This document shows positions 42,101 to 50,742 of a stretch of 64,000 nucleotides of DNA, piece by piece (position 1 is the first letter of the stretch; each line of letters opens with the position of its first letter). The translations under genes were made by a program, and so were the position numbers. The stretch is from Kitasatospora aureofaciens. Its GTDB lineage: Bacteria > Actinomycetota > Actinomycetes > Streptomycetales > Streptomycetaceae. Below the pieces are notes generated by a model. It worked only from the letters and a program-made list of their open reading frames with translations. It had not been told where the DNA came from and did not search any database. The stretch covers positions 28,014 through 92,013 of the forward strand of contig NZ_JAHTKP010000029.1 in assembly GCF_019192735.1 (NCBI RefSeq), in the 5' to 3' direction.

Positions 42101-44239
42101 GTGGCCTCCATCGACCGGCGCCGATTCCTCCAGCTGGGCGGCGCGTCCGCGGCCGCCGTCGGCCTCGGCGCCCTGCCGCCCGCGGTCGGCAGGGCGCTGG
42201 CGCTGCCCGCGATCGGCAGCACCGGTTCGATCGAGGACGTCGAGCACGTCGTCATCCTGATGCAGGAGAACCGCTCCTTCGACCACTACTTCGGCACGCT
42301 GCGCGGCGTGCGCGGGTTCGACGACCCGCGGCCCACGCTGCTGCCGGACGGCCGGCCGAACTGGCGTCAGCCCGCCGCCGCCGTGCGGACCGGCCGCTAC
42401 CACGACCGCGGCCTGCCGGCGTCCGAGCAGGAGGTGCTGCCCTGGTACATCGACCCCAGGAACACCACCGAGCACCAGGCCGGCACCGACCACGGCTGGA
42501 GCAGCGGCCACCTCGCCTGGAACGAGGGGCGCCACGACCAGTGGGTGAACCAGAAGCAGGACGTCATGACGATGGGTCATCTCAAGCGCCAGGACCTGCC
42601 GTACCACTTCGCGCTGGCCGACGCGTTCACCGTCTGCGACGCGTACTTCTGCTCCGTGCACGCGGACACCGCCCCCAACCGCATCTACCTGTGGACGGGC
42701 ACCAGCGACCCGCGCAACGTCTACGGCCGCAAGCCCAACGGCCCCGGCCTGGGGGAGCGCAAGGGCACCAACGGCTACACCTGGACCACGTACCCCGAGC
42801 GCCTGGAGGCGGCCGGCGTCAGCTGGAAGCTGTACCAGGGCGGCTCCGGCGAGCCGGGCACGCCCACGGACAACTACACCGACAACTCGCTGATGTTCTT
42901 CGAGCGCTACCAGGTCGCCGAGGGCGCGTCGGGCCCGCTCGTGGACAAGGGCGCCACCGACCACACGCTCCGGGAGTTCCGCGCCGACGTCGAGCGGGGC
43001 CGGCTGCCGCAGGTCTCGTGGATCGTCCCGCCGTACAAGTACTGCGAGCACCCGTCCGCCACGCCGACCGACGGCGCGTACTACATCAACCTGGTGCTGG
43101 AGGCGCTGACCGCCAACCCGGAGGTGTGGGGCAGGACCGTCTTCCTCATCAACTACGACGAGAACGACGGTCTGTTCGACCACGTCGTCCCGCCGATGCC
43201 GCCGGTCCTCAGCGGCCCGGGCGGCCACGGCATGGTCTCCGGTGACCTGACGGCGAGCCTCGGCGACGAGCTGCTCGACCTCGGCAAGTACCCGGGCGAG
43301 ATGAGCCCGCTGGTCCCCGGTGCCGACCCGGGCGGGCTGCAGCCGATCGGCCTGGGGCCGCGCGTGCCGCTGCTGGTCATCTCCCCGTGGTCGCGCGGCG
43401 GTTGGGTCTGTTCGGAGACCTTCGACCACACCTCCGTGCTGCGGTTCCTGGGGGCCCGGTTCGGCGTGGAGGAGCCCAACATCAGCGCCTGGCGCCGCTC
43501 GGTCTGCGGCGACCTCACCTCGGCGCTCGACTTCTCCGGCGCCGACCCGCGGCCGGTCTCGATCCCGGTGCCCGCGCCGATCGCCTCCCAGGGCCGGCCC
43601 TACCGGGTGCCGCTGCCCCAGCGGATGCCCACCCAGGAGCCGGGCACCCGGCCGGCCCGCGCGCTCCCCTACGACCTGCGGGTCAACGAGGAGGAGCCGG
43701 ACAGGGCAGGGCAGTTCCGGCTGGAGCTCGACAACCGGGGCGAGGCGGGCGCGTGGCTCTACGTCTACGACCGGACCGCGCCGAAGGCCGCGCCCCGCCG
43801 CTACACCGTCTCGGCCGGCGACACCCTCGGCGACTTCTGGCCGCTGACGGCCTCCGGCCGCTACCACCTCGCCGCGCACGGCCCGAACGGGTCGGTGACG
43901 GAGTTCGAGGGCGAGATCCGGGCCGACCTGGTCGCGCGGTTCGCCCCGCACAACACGTACAACCCGGACAGCACGCACAACACCACGGTGCACGTCCACG
44001 TCCGCAACGACGGGCCGGTGGCCCGTACGGTCACGGCCGTCGACGCGTACGCGAAGGGCTCGGCGGTGAGCCGCAGCATCCGCCCCGGCGCCTCCGCGCA
44101 GTTCACGTTCGACGTGAACGCCCACAGCCGCTGGTACGACCTCACCGTCGCGGCCGCGGACGGGCCGAAGTTCCGCCGGCGCTGGGCCGGCCACCTGGAG
44201 AACGGCCGCCCCGGCACCAGCGACCCCGGCCCGCGCTGA
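42101..44239 (+). CDS. Tat-exported phosphocholine-specific phospholipase C
   Basis: 712 residues. The Tat signal (DRRRFLQLGGASAAAVGLG) marks export in folded form. The phosphoesterase domain (about 45-500) shows VVILMQENRSFDHYFGTLRG, HADTAPNRIYLWTGT and FLINYDENDGLFDHV, all standard in PlcC/PlcN enzymes. The C-terminal 190 residues form two beta-rich repeats of the DUF756 type (RVNEEEPDRAGQFRLELDN). The enzyme hydrolyses phospholipids outside the cell to give phosphocholine or similar. GTG 42101 has AGGAAAGGA upstream. Convergent with the Cas3-like gene. Confidence 0.93.
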   Translation: MASIDRRRFLQLGGASAAAVGLGALPPAVGRALALPAIGSTGSIEDVEHVVILMQENRSFDHYFGTLRGVRGFDDPRPTLLPDGRPNWRQPAAAVRTGRYHDRGLPASEQEVLPWYIDPRNTTEHQAGTDHGWSSGHLAWNEGRHDQWVNQKQDVMTMGHLKRQDLPYHFALADAFTVCDAYFCSVHADTAPNRIYLWTGTSDPRNVYGRKPNGPGLGERKGTNGYTWTTYPERLEAAGVSWKLYQGGSGEPGTPTDNYTDNSLMFFERYQVAEGASGPLVDKGATDHTLREFRADVERGRLPQVSWIVPPYKYCEHPSATPTDGAYYINLVLEALTANPEVWGRTVFLINYDENDGLFDHVVPPMPPVLSGPGGHGMVSGDLTASLGDELLDLGKYPGEMSPLVPGADPGGLQPIGLGPRVPLLVISPWSRGGWVCSETFDHTSVLRFLGARFGVEEPNISAWRRSVCGDLTSALDFSGADPRPVSIPVPAPIASQGRPYRVPLPQRMPTQEPGTRPARALPYDLRVNEEEPDRAGQFRLELDNRGEAGAWLYVYDRTAPKAAPRRYTVSAGDTLGDFWPLTASGRYHLAAHGPNGSVTEFEGEIRADLVARFAPHNTYNPDSTHNTTVHVHVRNDGPVARTVTAVDAYAKGSAVSRSIRPGASAQFTFDVNAHSRWYDLTVAAADGPKFRRRWAGHLENGRPGTSDPGPR

Positions 44240-44266
44240 CCGGGCCGCGCTGACCGGGCCGGTCCG

Positions 44267-46519
44267 TCACAGGGCCCAGGTCAGCGGGCCGTCGTGGCGG
44301 GCGCTGGAGCGCCAGTCGGCGACGCGGACCAGGGTTTCCAGGAAGGCGAGCCGGAACGGGCCGAGGTCGGGGTCGTCGCGCAGGGACAGGGCACGCTCGG
44401 TCCATTCCTGCGGGAACGTCGCGATGTGCAGGGTCCGGGCGGGGAACCGCTCGCCGGTCGACAGCTCGACGGGCGGGGTGCGGTCCCCGTCCGCGACGCC
44501 GAGCAGCAGCGGGGCCTCGTCGCCGCGCGGGCGCACGGTGATCCGGACATGGCCGTGGTGCGCGGCGGCCAGGTAGGTCACGAGCGGGTCGTGGCCGCCG
44601 TGCCGGAGCAGCAGCGCGCTGACCAGCTCGTGCCGGAAGTAGGGACGGGTCGGGCGCAACGGCGGCAGCGGCTCGGCGCCGTTCCTCGACTTGGCGAGCA
44701 GTCCGTCGGGCGGGTCGGGCCGGCCGGCGCGCAGCTTCTCCTGGAAGGCGTCGTGGCACTTGCCGAGGTCGTGGTAGCGGGCCGCCCGGATGACGGCCTC
44801 GCGCAGGGCGGCGGGGAGTTCGGGCAGGGCAGCCAGCAGCAGGTGCGCCTCGTCCGCGGTCTCCTGGAGGTGCTGGTCGAGGCTCACCCAGGTGGTGCAG
44901 CCGTAGGCCGGCCGCTCGGGGCCGGCGGCCTCGGGCGGCACGGGGGCCGGGCTGCGCGGGGTCCATCCGCGGTCCGGGAGGTAGCCGCCGGACCGGGCGT
45001 CCAGCAGCAGGCGGGCGCCGGGGCGCAGGTCCGCCGGCAGCGCGGGTCGCCACCGGCCGTCCAGCGCGTCGCGCAGCCAGGCCCGGCCGGCGGGCAGTTG
45101 CTGCAGCTCGCCGAGCGGCACCGGGCAGAGTTCGGCGCCGGCCGGGTCGGGCTCGTCCTCGGCGGGCCCGGTGGGTTCCCAGGCGCGCCAGGCGACCAGC
45201 GCGGTGAGTTCGGACGGTTCGCAGATCCAGCGGTCGACGGCGGTGGCCGGGGTCTCGGTGTCGGGGGCGGAGTCGGTGTCGCTGTCGCTGTCGCTGTCGG
45301 TGTCGCTGTCGGGGGCCGTGTCGAAGAGGGCCAGGAGGTCCGCGCGGCCCGGGCCAGGCGGCGGGACCGGCTCGTCGATGCGGGCCGCCTGCAGCTGGGC
45401 GGGGGTGACGGCCCGGCCCTCGTGGGCGGTCAGCCACCGCGCGGTGGCCGGGTCGCCGCCCTCCGGGGGCGTGCACCAGAGCACGTCACCGCCCTCGGGG
45501 TGCTCGCCGTACCGGTTGCAGCGGCCGGCGCGCTGCACGAGCGAGGCCCAGGGCGCGAGTTCGGTGACCAGGGTGCGGCCGGACAGGTCGAGCCCGGCCT
45601 CCAGGGCCGGGGTGGCGACGACGACGTGGTCGCGCTGACCCTCAGTGGCGGCGAGCAGGCGGTGGCGGTCGGCGGCGCGGAAGTACGAGTGCAGCAGGAG
45701 CACCTCGCGGCCCGCGGCGGCCAGCCCGGCGTGCACGGCCCGGGCCCGTTCCAGGGAGTTGAGCACCACGACGGTCCGGGTGCCGGGAACGTGCGCCGCG
45801 GTCACGGCCTCGGTGAGGGCCGCCACGTAGTCCCCGGGCGGGAGGTCGAGGCGGGCGACCCGCCGAAGCGTCGCGGGCGCGCCCGACCCGAGCACCGCCT
45901 CACCGAGGCCGGCCGGGTCCCGGGTCGACGACGTCCACATCGTCCGGGTCGCCGCCGCCGTCCCCAACCGGTCACGCAGTCGCTGGAGTCGGACGCTCGT
46001 CGAGAGCGCGGGGCCGAGCAGGTGCAGCTCGTCGAAGACCCACTGGGTGTCGGTGTGCAGCAGCCCGTACGAGACCGGCGCCATCGGCCGCCAGTCCGCG
46101 TAGCCGCGCATCAGCGCCCGGCTGAGCACCATGTCGTGCGTGCCGACCAGGATCCCGCTCTGCTCGGGCTTCCGTCGCCAGCCGCCCTCCTGCGCCGCGC
46201 CGCCCGCGAGCAGGTGCAGCCCGACCTCGCCGGTCAGCCCGAGCCGCTCCAGCCACTCCCCGACGCGGACGAAGGTCTGGTCGGCGATGCTGCGCTGGGG
46301 CAGGACGAGGACCAGCCGGCGCGGGGTGTCCTGGGGCACTGTGACCAGGCGGCGGTACAGCCACGGCAGGACCGAGGCCACGGTCTTGCCGCCACCGGTA
46401 GGGACCCGCAGGAGGGTGGGCAGGCCCTCGGCGGCCAGCCTTGCCTGGTAGGGGTAGGGGGTGTGGCCGGTCGCGGTGCGCACGAAGGTCTCGAACTCCG
46501 CCGTCAACTCCGCAGTCAT
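44267..46519 (-). CDS. cas3: Cas3-type helicase with C-terminal HD nuclease domain, no other cas genes nearby
   Basis: 750 residues. The superfamily 2 helicase comes first: LLRVPTGGGKTVAS (Walker A), WVFDELHLLG (DExH-type), TMWTSSTRD (motif III) and VQRAGRCNRYGE (motif VI). The HD domain is at the C-terminus: ARYHDLGKCHDAFQEKL and YLAAAHHGHVR. Helicase-then-HD order matches the Cas3 of subtype I-G (formerly I-U), where it unwinds and degrades target DNA after Cascade binding. I see no cas8, cas7, cas5, cas1/2 or repeat array in the window. A tandem Asp-Ser stretch (about 45265-45310) lies in the linker. Its first 61 nt are repeated at 52169-52229. Confidence 0.82.
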   Translation of the reverse strand: MTAELTAEFETFVRTATGHTPYPYQARLAAEGLPTLLRVPTGGGKTVASVLPWLYRRLVTVPQDTPRRLVLVLPQRSIADQTFVRVGEWLERLGLTGEVGLHLLAGGAAQEGGWRRKPEQSGILVGTHDMVLSRALMRGYADWRPMAPVSYGLLHTDTQWVFDELHLLGPALSTSVRLQRLRDRLGTAAATRTMWTSSTRDPAGLGEAVLGSGAPATLRRVARLDLPPGDYVAALTEAVTAAHVPGTRTVVVLNSLERARAVHAGLAAAGREVLLLHSYFRAADRHRLLAATEGQRDHVVVATPALEAGLDLSGRTLVTELAPWASLVQRAGRCNRYGEHPEGGDVLWCTPPEGGDPATARWLTAHEGRAVTPAQLQAARIDEPVPPPGPGRADLLALFDTAPDSDTDSDSDSDTDSAPDTETPATAVDRWICEPSELTALVAWRAWEPTGPAEDEPDPAGAELCPVPLGELQQLPAGRAWLRDALDGRWRPALPADLRPGARLLLDARSGGYLPDRGWTPRSPAPVPPEAAGPERPAYGCTTWVSLDQHLQETADEAHLLLAALPELPAALREAVIRAARYHDLGKCHDAFQEKLRAGRPDPPDGLLAKSRNGAEPLPPLRPTRPYFRHELVSALLLRHGGHDPLVTYLAAAHHGHVRITVRPRGDEAPLLLGVADGDRTPPVELSTGERFPARTLHIATFPQEWTERALSLRDDPDLGPFRLAFLETLVRVADWRSSARHDGPLTWAL

Positions 46520-46611
46520 CCGTCCAACTTAGACGAAGGGTCCGTCAGTGGGTGGCCCCCTCCGGAGTGCGGAGGTCGGTGCGGCGGGTGGAGGCGGCGA
46601 GCAGGGCGCGC
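46459..46611. repeat. left copy of 153-bp direct repeat bounding the island
   Basis: Matches 52169-52321 with 5 differences (46540, 46543, 46579, 46580, 46590). It contains the first codons of cas3 (functional here), the 26-nt spacer and the last 20 or so codons of pcp (a remnant here, ending ...TPEGATH). Position and content show it is a duplicated pcp-cas3 junction. Confidence 0.95.
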
Positions 46612-46681
46612 GCAGCAATGGTTGCTTGGGCCACGGTGCACCCATGCGCCCTTGACGCCCCATCAGGTCTGCGGTTCGGTA

Positions 46682-46700
46682 GTTGCAACAATCGGCAACA
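46682..46700 (+). promoter_or_regulatory. GCAACA direct repeat with 10-bp period, first island operon
   Basis: GCAACA at 46685-46690 and again at 46695-46700, with the first copy also forming a palindrome GTTGCAAC (46682-46689). It lies 22 nt before the start codon at 46722. The same arrangement occurs before the second operon (48367-48382), so it is a likely site for the island's XRE regulator. Confidence 0.5.
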
Positions 46701-46721
46701 GGCTTGGTACCGGAGGGCATC

Positions 46722-46985
46722 GTGGGGCTAGATTTCTACGGCGTGGACCCTGAAACGGGGGACAAGGGCTCACCAATGGTGTGGCTCGACCGGGAGAAGA
46801 AGGAGCTGGTGTTCCAGGGCTGGAAGCCGGACGAGGTCACCGAGTTCAAGATCGACACGACCGAATGGGTGACCGGCCACAGCGTCGGCATCCCCGACAA
46901 CGAGATCGTGAACCGCATCCCGCTGCGCATGGCGGCGACCATCAGGAAGGCGCTGGACGATGCAGAGCGTGACGGACTTCTCTGA
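46722..46985 (+). CDS. small protein of unknown function at the head of the island
   Basis: 87 residues from GTG 46722, with GGAGGG 5 nt upstream; an in-frame TTG at 46683 is unlikely because it lies in the repeat. It begins VGLDFYGVDPETGDKGSPMV and has a small alpha/beta look (LVFQGWKPDEVTEFKID, then RMAATIRKALDDA). No family name can be given, but small proteins of this size often precede DUF6879/DUF5753 genes in actinomycetes. It overlaps the next gene by 26 nt. Confidence 0.65.
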   Translation: MGLDFYGVDPETGDKGSPMVWLDREKKELVFQGWKPDEVTEFKIDTTEWVTGHSVGIPDNEIVNRIPLRMAATIRKALDDAERDGLL

Positions 46986-47487
46986 GCTGCTGAAAAGCGC
47001 TCAGCGCTCAGCAGTACATCTGGAGATGAAGGACTCGTACGCGATCGCGGATGAGGCCCCGCAGATCGAGGCGTGGCGCAACGGCTTCCGTCACAACCCG
47101 GATGACCGTGCGTCCTGGTGGCGTCCGTGGCTCGACCTGACCTCCAACGTGATCGCCCGCGGCGTCGTGATGCGCCGGGCCCGCATCGTCTCGGAGCCGG
47201 TGTCGGAATACATCAAGTACGAGTACAGCGGCACCTTCACCAACATCGCGGCCGGCGAACAGGTCCGCTGGCTCGCCAGGCACAACGCCTCCGACCTCAC
47301 GCTGCCTGGCAACGACTTCTGGTTGATCGACGGCAAGCTGGCCATCTTCAACCACTTCACCGGTTCCGGCGACTGGCGCGACCCAGACCAGACGATGACC
47401 ACCGACCCGGCCGTGGTGAAGCTCTGCACCGACGCCTTCGAGGCGGTCTGGGACCGCGCCATCGACCACGAGAAGTACACCGTCTAA
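46960..47487 (+). CDS. DUF6879-like protein
   Basis: 175 residues from ATG 46960. The pattern FSELLKSAQRSAVHLEMKDS, then WRPWLDLTSNVIARGVVMRR and YIKYEYSGTFTNIAAGEQVR, is the DUF6879 family that in Streptomyces sits beside DUF5753-type XRE regulators. Members are thought to act with the regulator, but no activity has been established to my knowledge. The next gene starts 24 nt downstream, so they are likely co-transcribed. Confidence 0.78.
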   Translation: MQSVTDFSELLKSAQRSAVHLEMKDSYAIADEAPQIEAWRNGFRHNPDDRASWWRPWLDLTSNVIARGVVMRRARIVSEPVSEYIKYEYSGTFTNIAAGEQVRWLARHNASDLTLPGNDFWLIDGKLAIFNHFTGSGDWRDPDQTMTTDPAVVKLCTDAFEAVWDRAIDHEKYTV

Positions 47488-47511
47488 GCCCGGACACCCG
47501 ACAGACAGCTC

Positions 47512-48360
47512 ATGGCCTCCTCCCCGTCCTCCAGCGCCCAGGCAGCCCGTATCGCCCTTGCCGCGCGCCTATCACACCTCCTCCAGGACGCCGGGATCAA
47601 GGCGACCGAGCTGTCTGGCCGCTGCGGCTGGCACCGCTCGAAAACCTCGCGCATCCTGTCCGCCCAGGTCCAGCCGTCCGACAAGGACATCCGCGCCTGG
47701 TGCGCCGCCTGCAACGCTGATGACCAGGCCGAAGATCTCATCGCCACCGCCAGGGCCGTCGACCTGATGTACATGGAGTGGCGACGCATCCACCGCAACG
47801 GCCTGCGCAAGGTCCAGGAAGACACACTGCGCCAGTACGCGCAGACCCGGGTGAACCGCGTCTACGTCTCCAACGTCGTTCCCGGGTTCTTCCAGACTGC
47901 GCCCTACGCCACCGCGCTGCTGCGCTCCATCACCGACTTCCAGGGCACCCCCGACGATGTCGCAGAAGCCGTAGCAGCCCGAGTCGCCCGCTCTCGCTTC
48001 CTCTATGAGGGTGATCACCGCTTCGTCGTGGTGATGGAGGAAACCGTCCTGCGCCACAAAATCGGCACCGCCGAGACAATGGCCGGCCAGCTCCAGCACC
48101 TGCTCACCGTACTTCCCCTGCCCTCCGTGTCCCTCGGCATCATCCCGTTCGGCGCTGATCGCACCATGTGGCCCTTGGAAGCCTTCTACCTGCAGGACGA
48201 CGACGAAGCCGTCGTGGAAACCCTCACCGCCGAGGTCAACGTCACCCAGCCACGTGAACTCCGCGACTACGCACGCGCTTTCGGCAAGCTGTCGAAGATG
48301 GCAGTGTATGGCGACTCAGCCCGCCGGTTGATCACCGAGGCCATCGCCTCCCTCGGGTGA
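47512..48360 (+). CDS. XRE-family regulator with DUF5753 sensor domain
   Basis: 282 residues. The HTH lies at residues about 12-65 (LAARLSHLLQDAGIKATELS, then WHRSKTSRILS). The rest is DUF5753: LMYMEWRRIHRNGLRKVQED, VVPGFFQTAPYATALL, then RFVVVMEETVLRH and LPSVSLGIIPFG. Such regulators are abundant in Streptomyces and often control the neighbouring small gene or cluster. The 10-bp-period repeats before both island operons are its most likely binding sites. Confidence 0.88.
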   Translation: MASSPSSSAQAARIALAARLSHLLQDAGIKATELSGRCGWHRSKTSRILSAQVQPSDKDIRAWCAACNADDQAEDLIATARAVDLMYMEWRRIHRNGLRKVQEDTLRQYAQTRVNRVYVSNVVPGFFQTAPYATALLRSITDFQGTPDDVAEAVAARVARSRFLYEGDHRFVVVMEETVLRHKIGTAETMAGQLQHLLTVLPLPSVSLGIIPFGADRTMWPLEAFYLQDDDEAVVETLTAEVNVTQPRELRDYARAFGKLSKMAVYGDSARRLITEAIASLG

Positions 48361-48366
48361 ATCCGC

Positions 48367-48382
48367 GCAACAACGCGCAACT
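48367..48382 (+). promoter_or_regulatory. GCAAC direct repeat with 10-bp period, second island operon
   Basis: GCAACA at 48367-48372 and GCAACT at 48377-48382, repeating the spacing seen at 46685-46700. Inverted copies GTTGC follow at about 48402 and 48418. The site lies in the 201-nt gap between the regulator and the radical SAM gene. Confidence 0.5.
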
Positions 48383-48561
48383 TTCTTGAGAGCACTTCCT
48401 GTTGCTCCCTACCGTCGTTGCAGTCGCCCGACGCGAGGAATACCGATCCCCCTCGGCAACCGCGGAAGTGCGTCGGCGCGGTTGTCCGCGACGGCTCCCT
48501 CGATGCGTCCCCCGCGAGTCGAGCGGCACCTTCCAAGTTCCTGACTGATCAGGAGTGCGTG

Positions 48562-49593
48562 ATGGACCTGCTCAGCATCCCGAACGCCGACTTGGGCATG
48601 ACCGCCCTGCACAACTTCGCGGCGTTACGGGGACAGCTCCGTGTCTCTTTTGGGCCCGAGTGCAACGTCGCCTGCTGGTTCTGCCACAACGAAGGCGATG
48701 TGCCGCCCGGTGTCACGCGGGATGACCGATCCCAGCAGCCCCGCACGCGAGTTCTGTGCTCGGAGCACTACATTCAGATCATCGGTTCCATGATCACCGC
48801 TGGCGTCCGCCGTGTGTACTTCACCGGCGGCGAGACGTTGGCCTCCAAGCTGGCCCGGCCGGTACTGGAGGAGATGCGCCAGTTCACCGCCCCGGACACC
48901 ACATTCAGCCTCATCACGAACGGCATCCTCGTACCGCGCTGCCTGCCGTGGTTGCGCGGCACGCCGCTCGACAAGATCAAGGTGTCGCTCCACTACTTCA
49001 GTAACGCCTCGTTCCAGGAGATCGCGCACACCAGACTTCCGATCTCCGCCGTCCTGGACGGGATCGACGCCGCGCGCGACGCCTTCGAGCACGTCGAGTT
49101 GAACACCCTCCTCCAAGCGCAGAATCAGCACGAGATCCCCGCCATCCTCGACTACGCCCTCGAACGGCGGCTCCCCACCCAGTTCATCGAGCTGGTGGAT
49201 ACCGGCTTCAACTCCTACGGCCGGGACTCCGCAGTACCCGCCGACGACCTCGTTGCGCTCCTGCGAACCATGACCACCGATGAGCGCGTGGAGATCGTCG
49301 GTGTTGGCCAGGGGCGACGGGTCTTCACCGTCGATGGCTTGGAGATCGAGGTCATCCATCGCCGGCTCGGCCGCCACCACGTCGGGCAATGCGGCTCCTG
49401 CCCCCTCAAGCCTCAGTGCGTCGAAGGATTCTGGGCGTTGCGGCTCGACCACGCGGGCGGCCTGATGCCCTGTCTCCTGCGCGAGGACTTGCGTCTCGAC
49501 CTCACCCCCCTGCTCGCCGCTCCCGACGCCGAGACGACAGTGTCAGCCGCCGTCGCCTCGCACGTCGCCGCCTTCACCGAAGGAACGCTGTGA
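48562..49593 (+). CDS. radical SAM enzyme (MoaA/SPASM-like), first gene of the island operon
   Basis: 343 residues from ATG 48562 (AGGAG 6 nt upstream). The iron-sulfur cluster site is ECNVACWFC (CxxxCxxC), followed by YFTGGETLASK, the SAM-binding GGE. The C-terminal part has four more Cys (QCGSCPLKPQC and GGLMPC), which suits an auxiliary cluster as in MoaA or SPASM enzymes. It generates the 5'-deoxyadenosyl radical to modify an unknown substrate; a peptide, nucleotide or small molecule are all possible. Overlaps the kinase gene by GTGA. Confidence 0.85.
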   Translation: MDLLSIPNADLGMTALHNFAALRGQLRVSFGPECNVACWFCHNEGDVPPGVTRDDRSQQPRTRVLCSEHYIQIIGSMITAGVRRVYFTGGETLASKLARPVLEEMRQFTAPDTTFSLITNGILVPRCLPWLRGTPLDKIKVSLHYFSNASFQEIAHTRLPISAVLDGIDAARDAFEHVELNTLLQAQNQHEIPAILDYALERRLPTQFIELVDTGFNSYGRDSAVPADDLVALLRTMTTDERVEIVGVGQGRRVFTVDGLEIEVIHRRLGRHHVGQCGSCPLKPQCVEGFWALRLDHAGGLMPCLLREDLRLDLTPLLAAPDAETTVSAAVASHVAAFTEGTL

Positions 49594-50237
49594 CCAGCGA
49601 ACTCCCCGCCTGCTACCAGCCCCCCATCACCGGCCGCAACGGCATCCTCCTCGCGCTGGAGGGCATCAGCGGCTCCGGCAAGTCCACCCTCACCGCGCTG
49701 CTGGCCGAGCGGCTGCACGCCGAGACGCTGCACGTCATCCCGCAGCCCCTGAGCTCCCTCATCGGCTACATCAACGACCACGGCGGAGCGCTCACCCAGT
49801 TCGCCTTCCACCTGGCCGGCGCTCTCGATGCTGCGGACTCCGCCCGCCACCGGCTCGTCTCCGGCAACCTCATAGCCGACCGGTGGATCGGCTCCGTCGT
49901 CGTCAACCACGCCGCCGTCAACAATCTCGACCTGGACGTGGTCATCGCTATGTTCAACCCGCATCTCAGCTACCTGCCCCGGCCCGACCTGACGGTGTAC
50001 CTGGAGACCTCCGAGAAGGAGATCCGGCACCGGATGGAGGCCCGGCCAGGCAGGGCCGCCACCGACCGCTTCCTGACGCGCCGCCCGAGCCTTCTGGGCC
50101 ACGTCCAGGAGCTGTACCGGCTGTTCGCCGCGACCGACCCCACCGCCGTCCCGATCGCCACCGACGAACGCACGCCCGAGGAGATCGCCACCGAGATCCA
50201 CGACCTGCTGGAGGCACACCGTGCTGCGGCCCGTTGA
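49590..50237 (+). CDS. thymidylate-kinase-like P-loop kinase
   Basis: 215 residues from GTG 49590. Walker A reads ALEGISGSGKSTLTALLAER, with NLIADRWIGSVV matching the DR motif of thymidylate kinases, and a LID-like segment RPGRAATDRFLTRRP. The fold phosphorylates nucleoside monophosphates or related small substrates. The Gly-Ser-Gly P-loop and the divergent middle suggest the substrate may not be dTMP. Translationally coupled at both ends, so it belongs to the same pathway as the radical SAM enzyme and the downstream phosphatase-fold hydrolase. Confidence 0.8.
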   Translation: MTSELPACYQPPITGRNGILLALEGISGSGKSTLTALLAERLHAETLHVIPQPLSSLIGYINDHGGALTQFAFHLAGALDAADSARHRLVSGNLIADRWIGSVVVNHAAVNNLDLDVVIAMFNPHLSYLPRPDLTVYLETSEKEIRHRMEARPGRAATDRFLTRRPSLLGHVQELYRLFAATDPTAVPIATDERTPEEIATEIHDLLEAHRAAAR

Positions 50238-50742
50238 CCTGCCGACCGTGTTCGCCGACGATCGAATCCACGGCACCGACCACGGATACAAGGACACCAA
50301 GAACCCGGACCAGATCCACGCCGGCGTCGCCTGGTGGGTCGGCGCCTGCCTGGTCCTCACCACCCGGTCCCACGGTGTCGCCCTGGTTCACGACGGCACC
50401 GAGCTTGGCCACGCGTACGCCACCAACTTCAGCAAGGGCGCCATCAACTGCCAGCACTACGCGGCCACCGTCTCCGTCATCGGCGAAGGTGGCGAAGAAC
50501 TTCTCCAGTACGGCATCCGTACTCTGCAGATCCCCGGCGCGCTCATCACCACCAAGGGCACCAAGGTGACCATCCGGCTGTTCGCCGCCGACGGCAGCCC
50601 CGTCACCGAGGGAACCGGACTGGAGCGCATCTGCGACCTCATCGCCCGCGACAAGGTCCCCATCCCCGTCAACGACGCCGACCGCGGGCGCGTCGTCTAC
50701 CGCCCCGACTTGGCCGACCACTACGCCACCGCAGAAGGGTGA
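50221..50742 (+). CDS. protein of unknown function in the island operon
   Basis: 173 residues from GTG 50221 (GGAGG 6 nt upstream), overlapping the kinase gene by 17 nt. Sequence features: VFADDRIHGTDHGYKD, VGACLVLTTRSHGVALVHDG, YATNFSKGAINCQHYAATV and IPGALITTKGTKVTIRL. Mostly beta with conserved-looking His, Asp and Asn residues. No family is recognised. Its place between a kinase and a phosphatase-fold enzyme suggests a role in making or binding the same metabolite. Confidence 0.65.
   Translation: MLRPVDLPTVFADDRIHGTDHGYKDTKNPDQIHAGVAWWVGACLVLTTRSHGVALVHDGTELGHAYATNFSKGAINCQHYAATVSVIGEGGEELLQYGIRTLQIPGALITTKGTKVTIRLFAADGSPVTEGTGLERICDLIARDKVPIPVNDADRGRVVYRPDLADHYATAEG

Noticed and set aside
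44267..46519. Searched for a CRISPR array beside the Cas3-type gene
   Set aside because: No set of regularly spaced repeats of 25-40 bp is present in the window. The only tandem array in the gene is the Asp-Ser codon run near 45265-45310.
46459..46611. Island repeats considered as integrase att sites
   Set aside because: They are 153 bp long, lie over protein genes and not tRNA, and no integrase gene is in the island.
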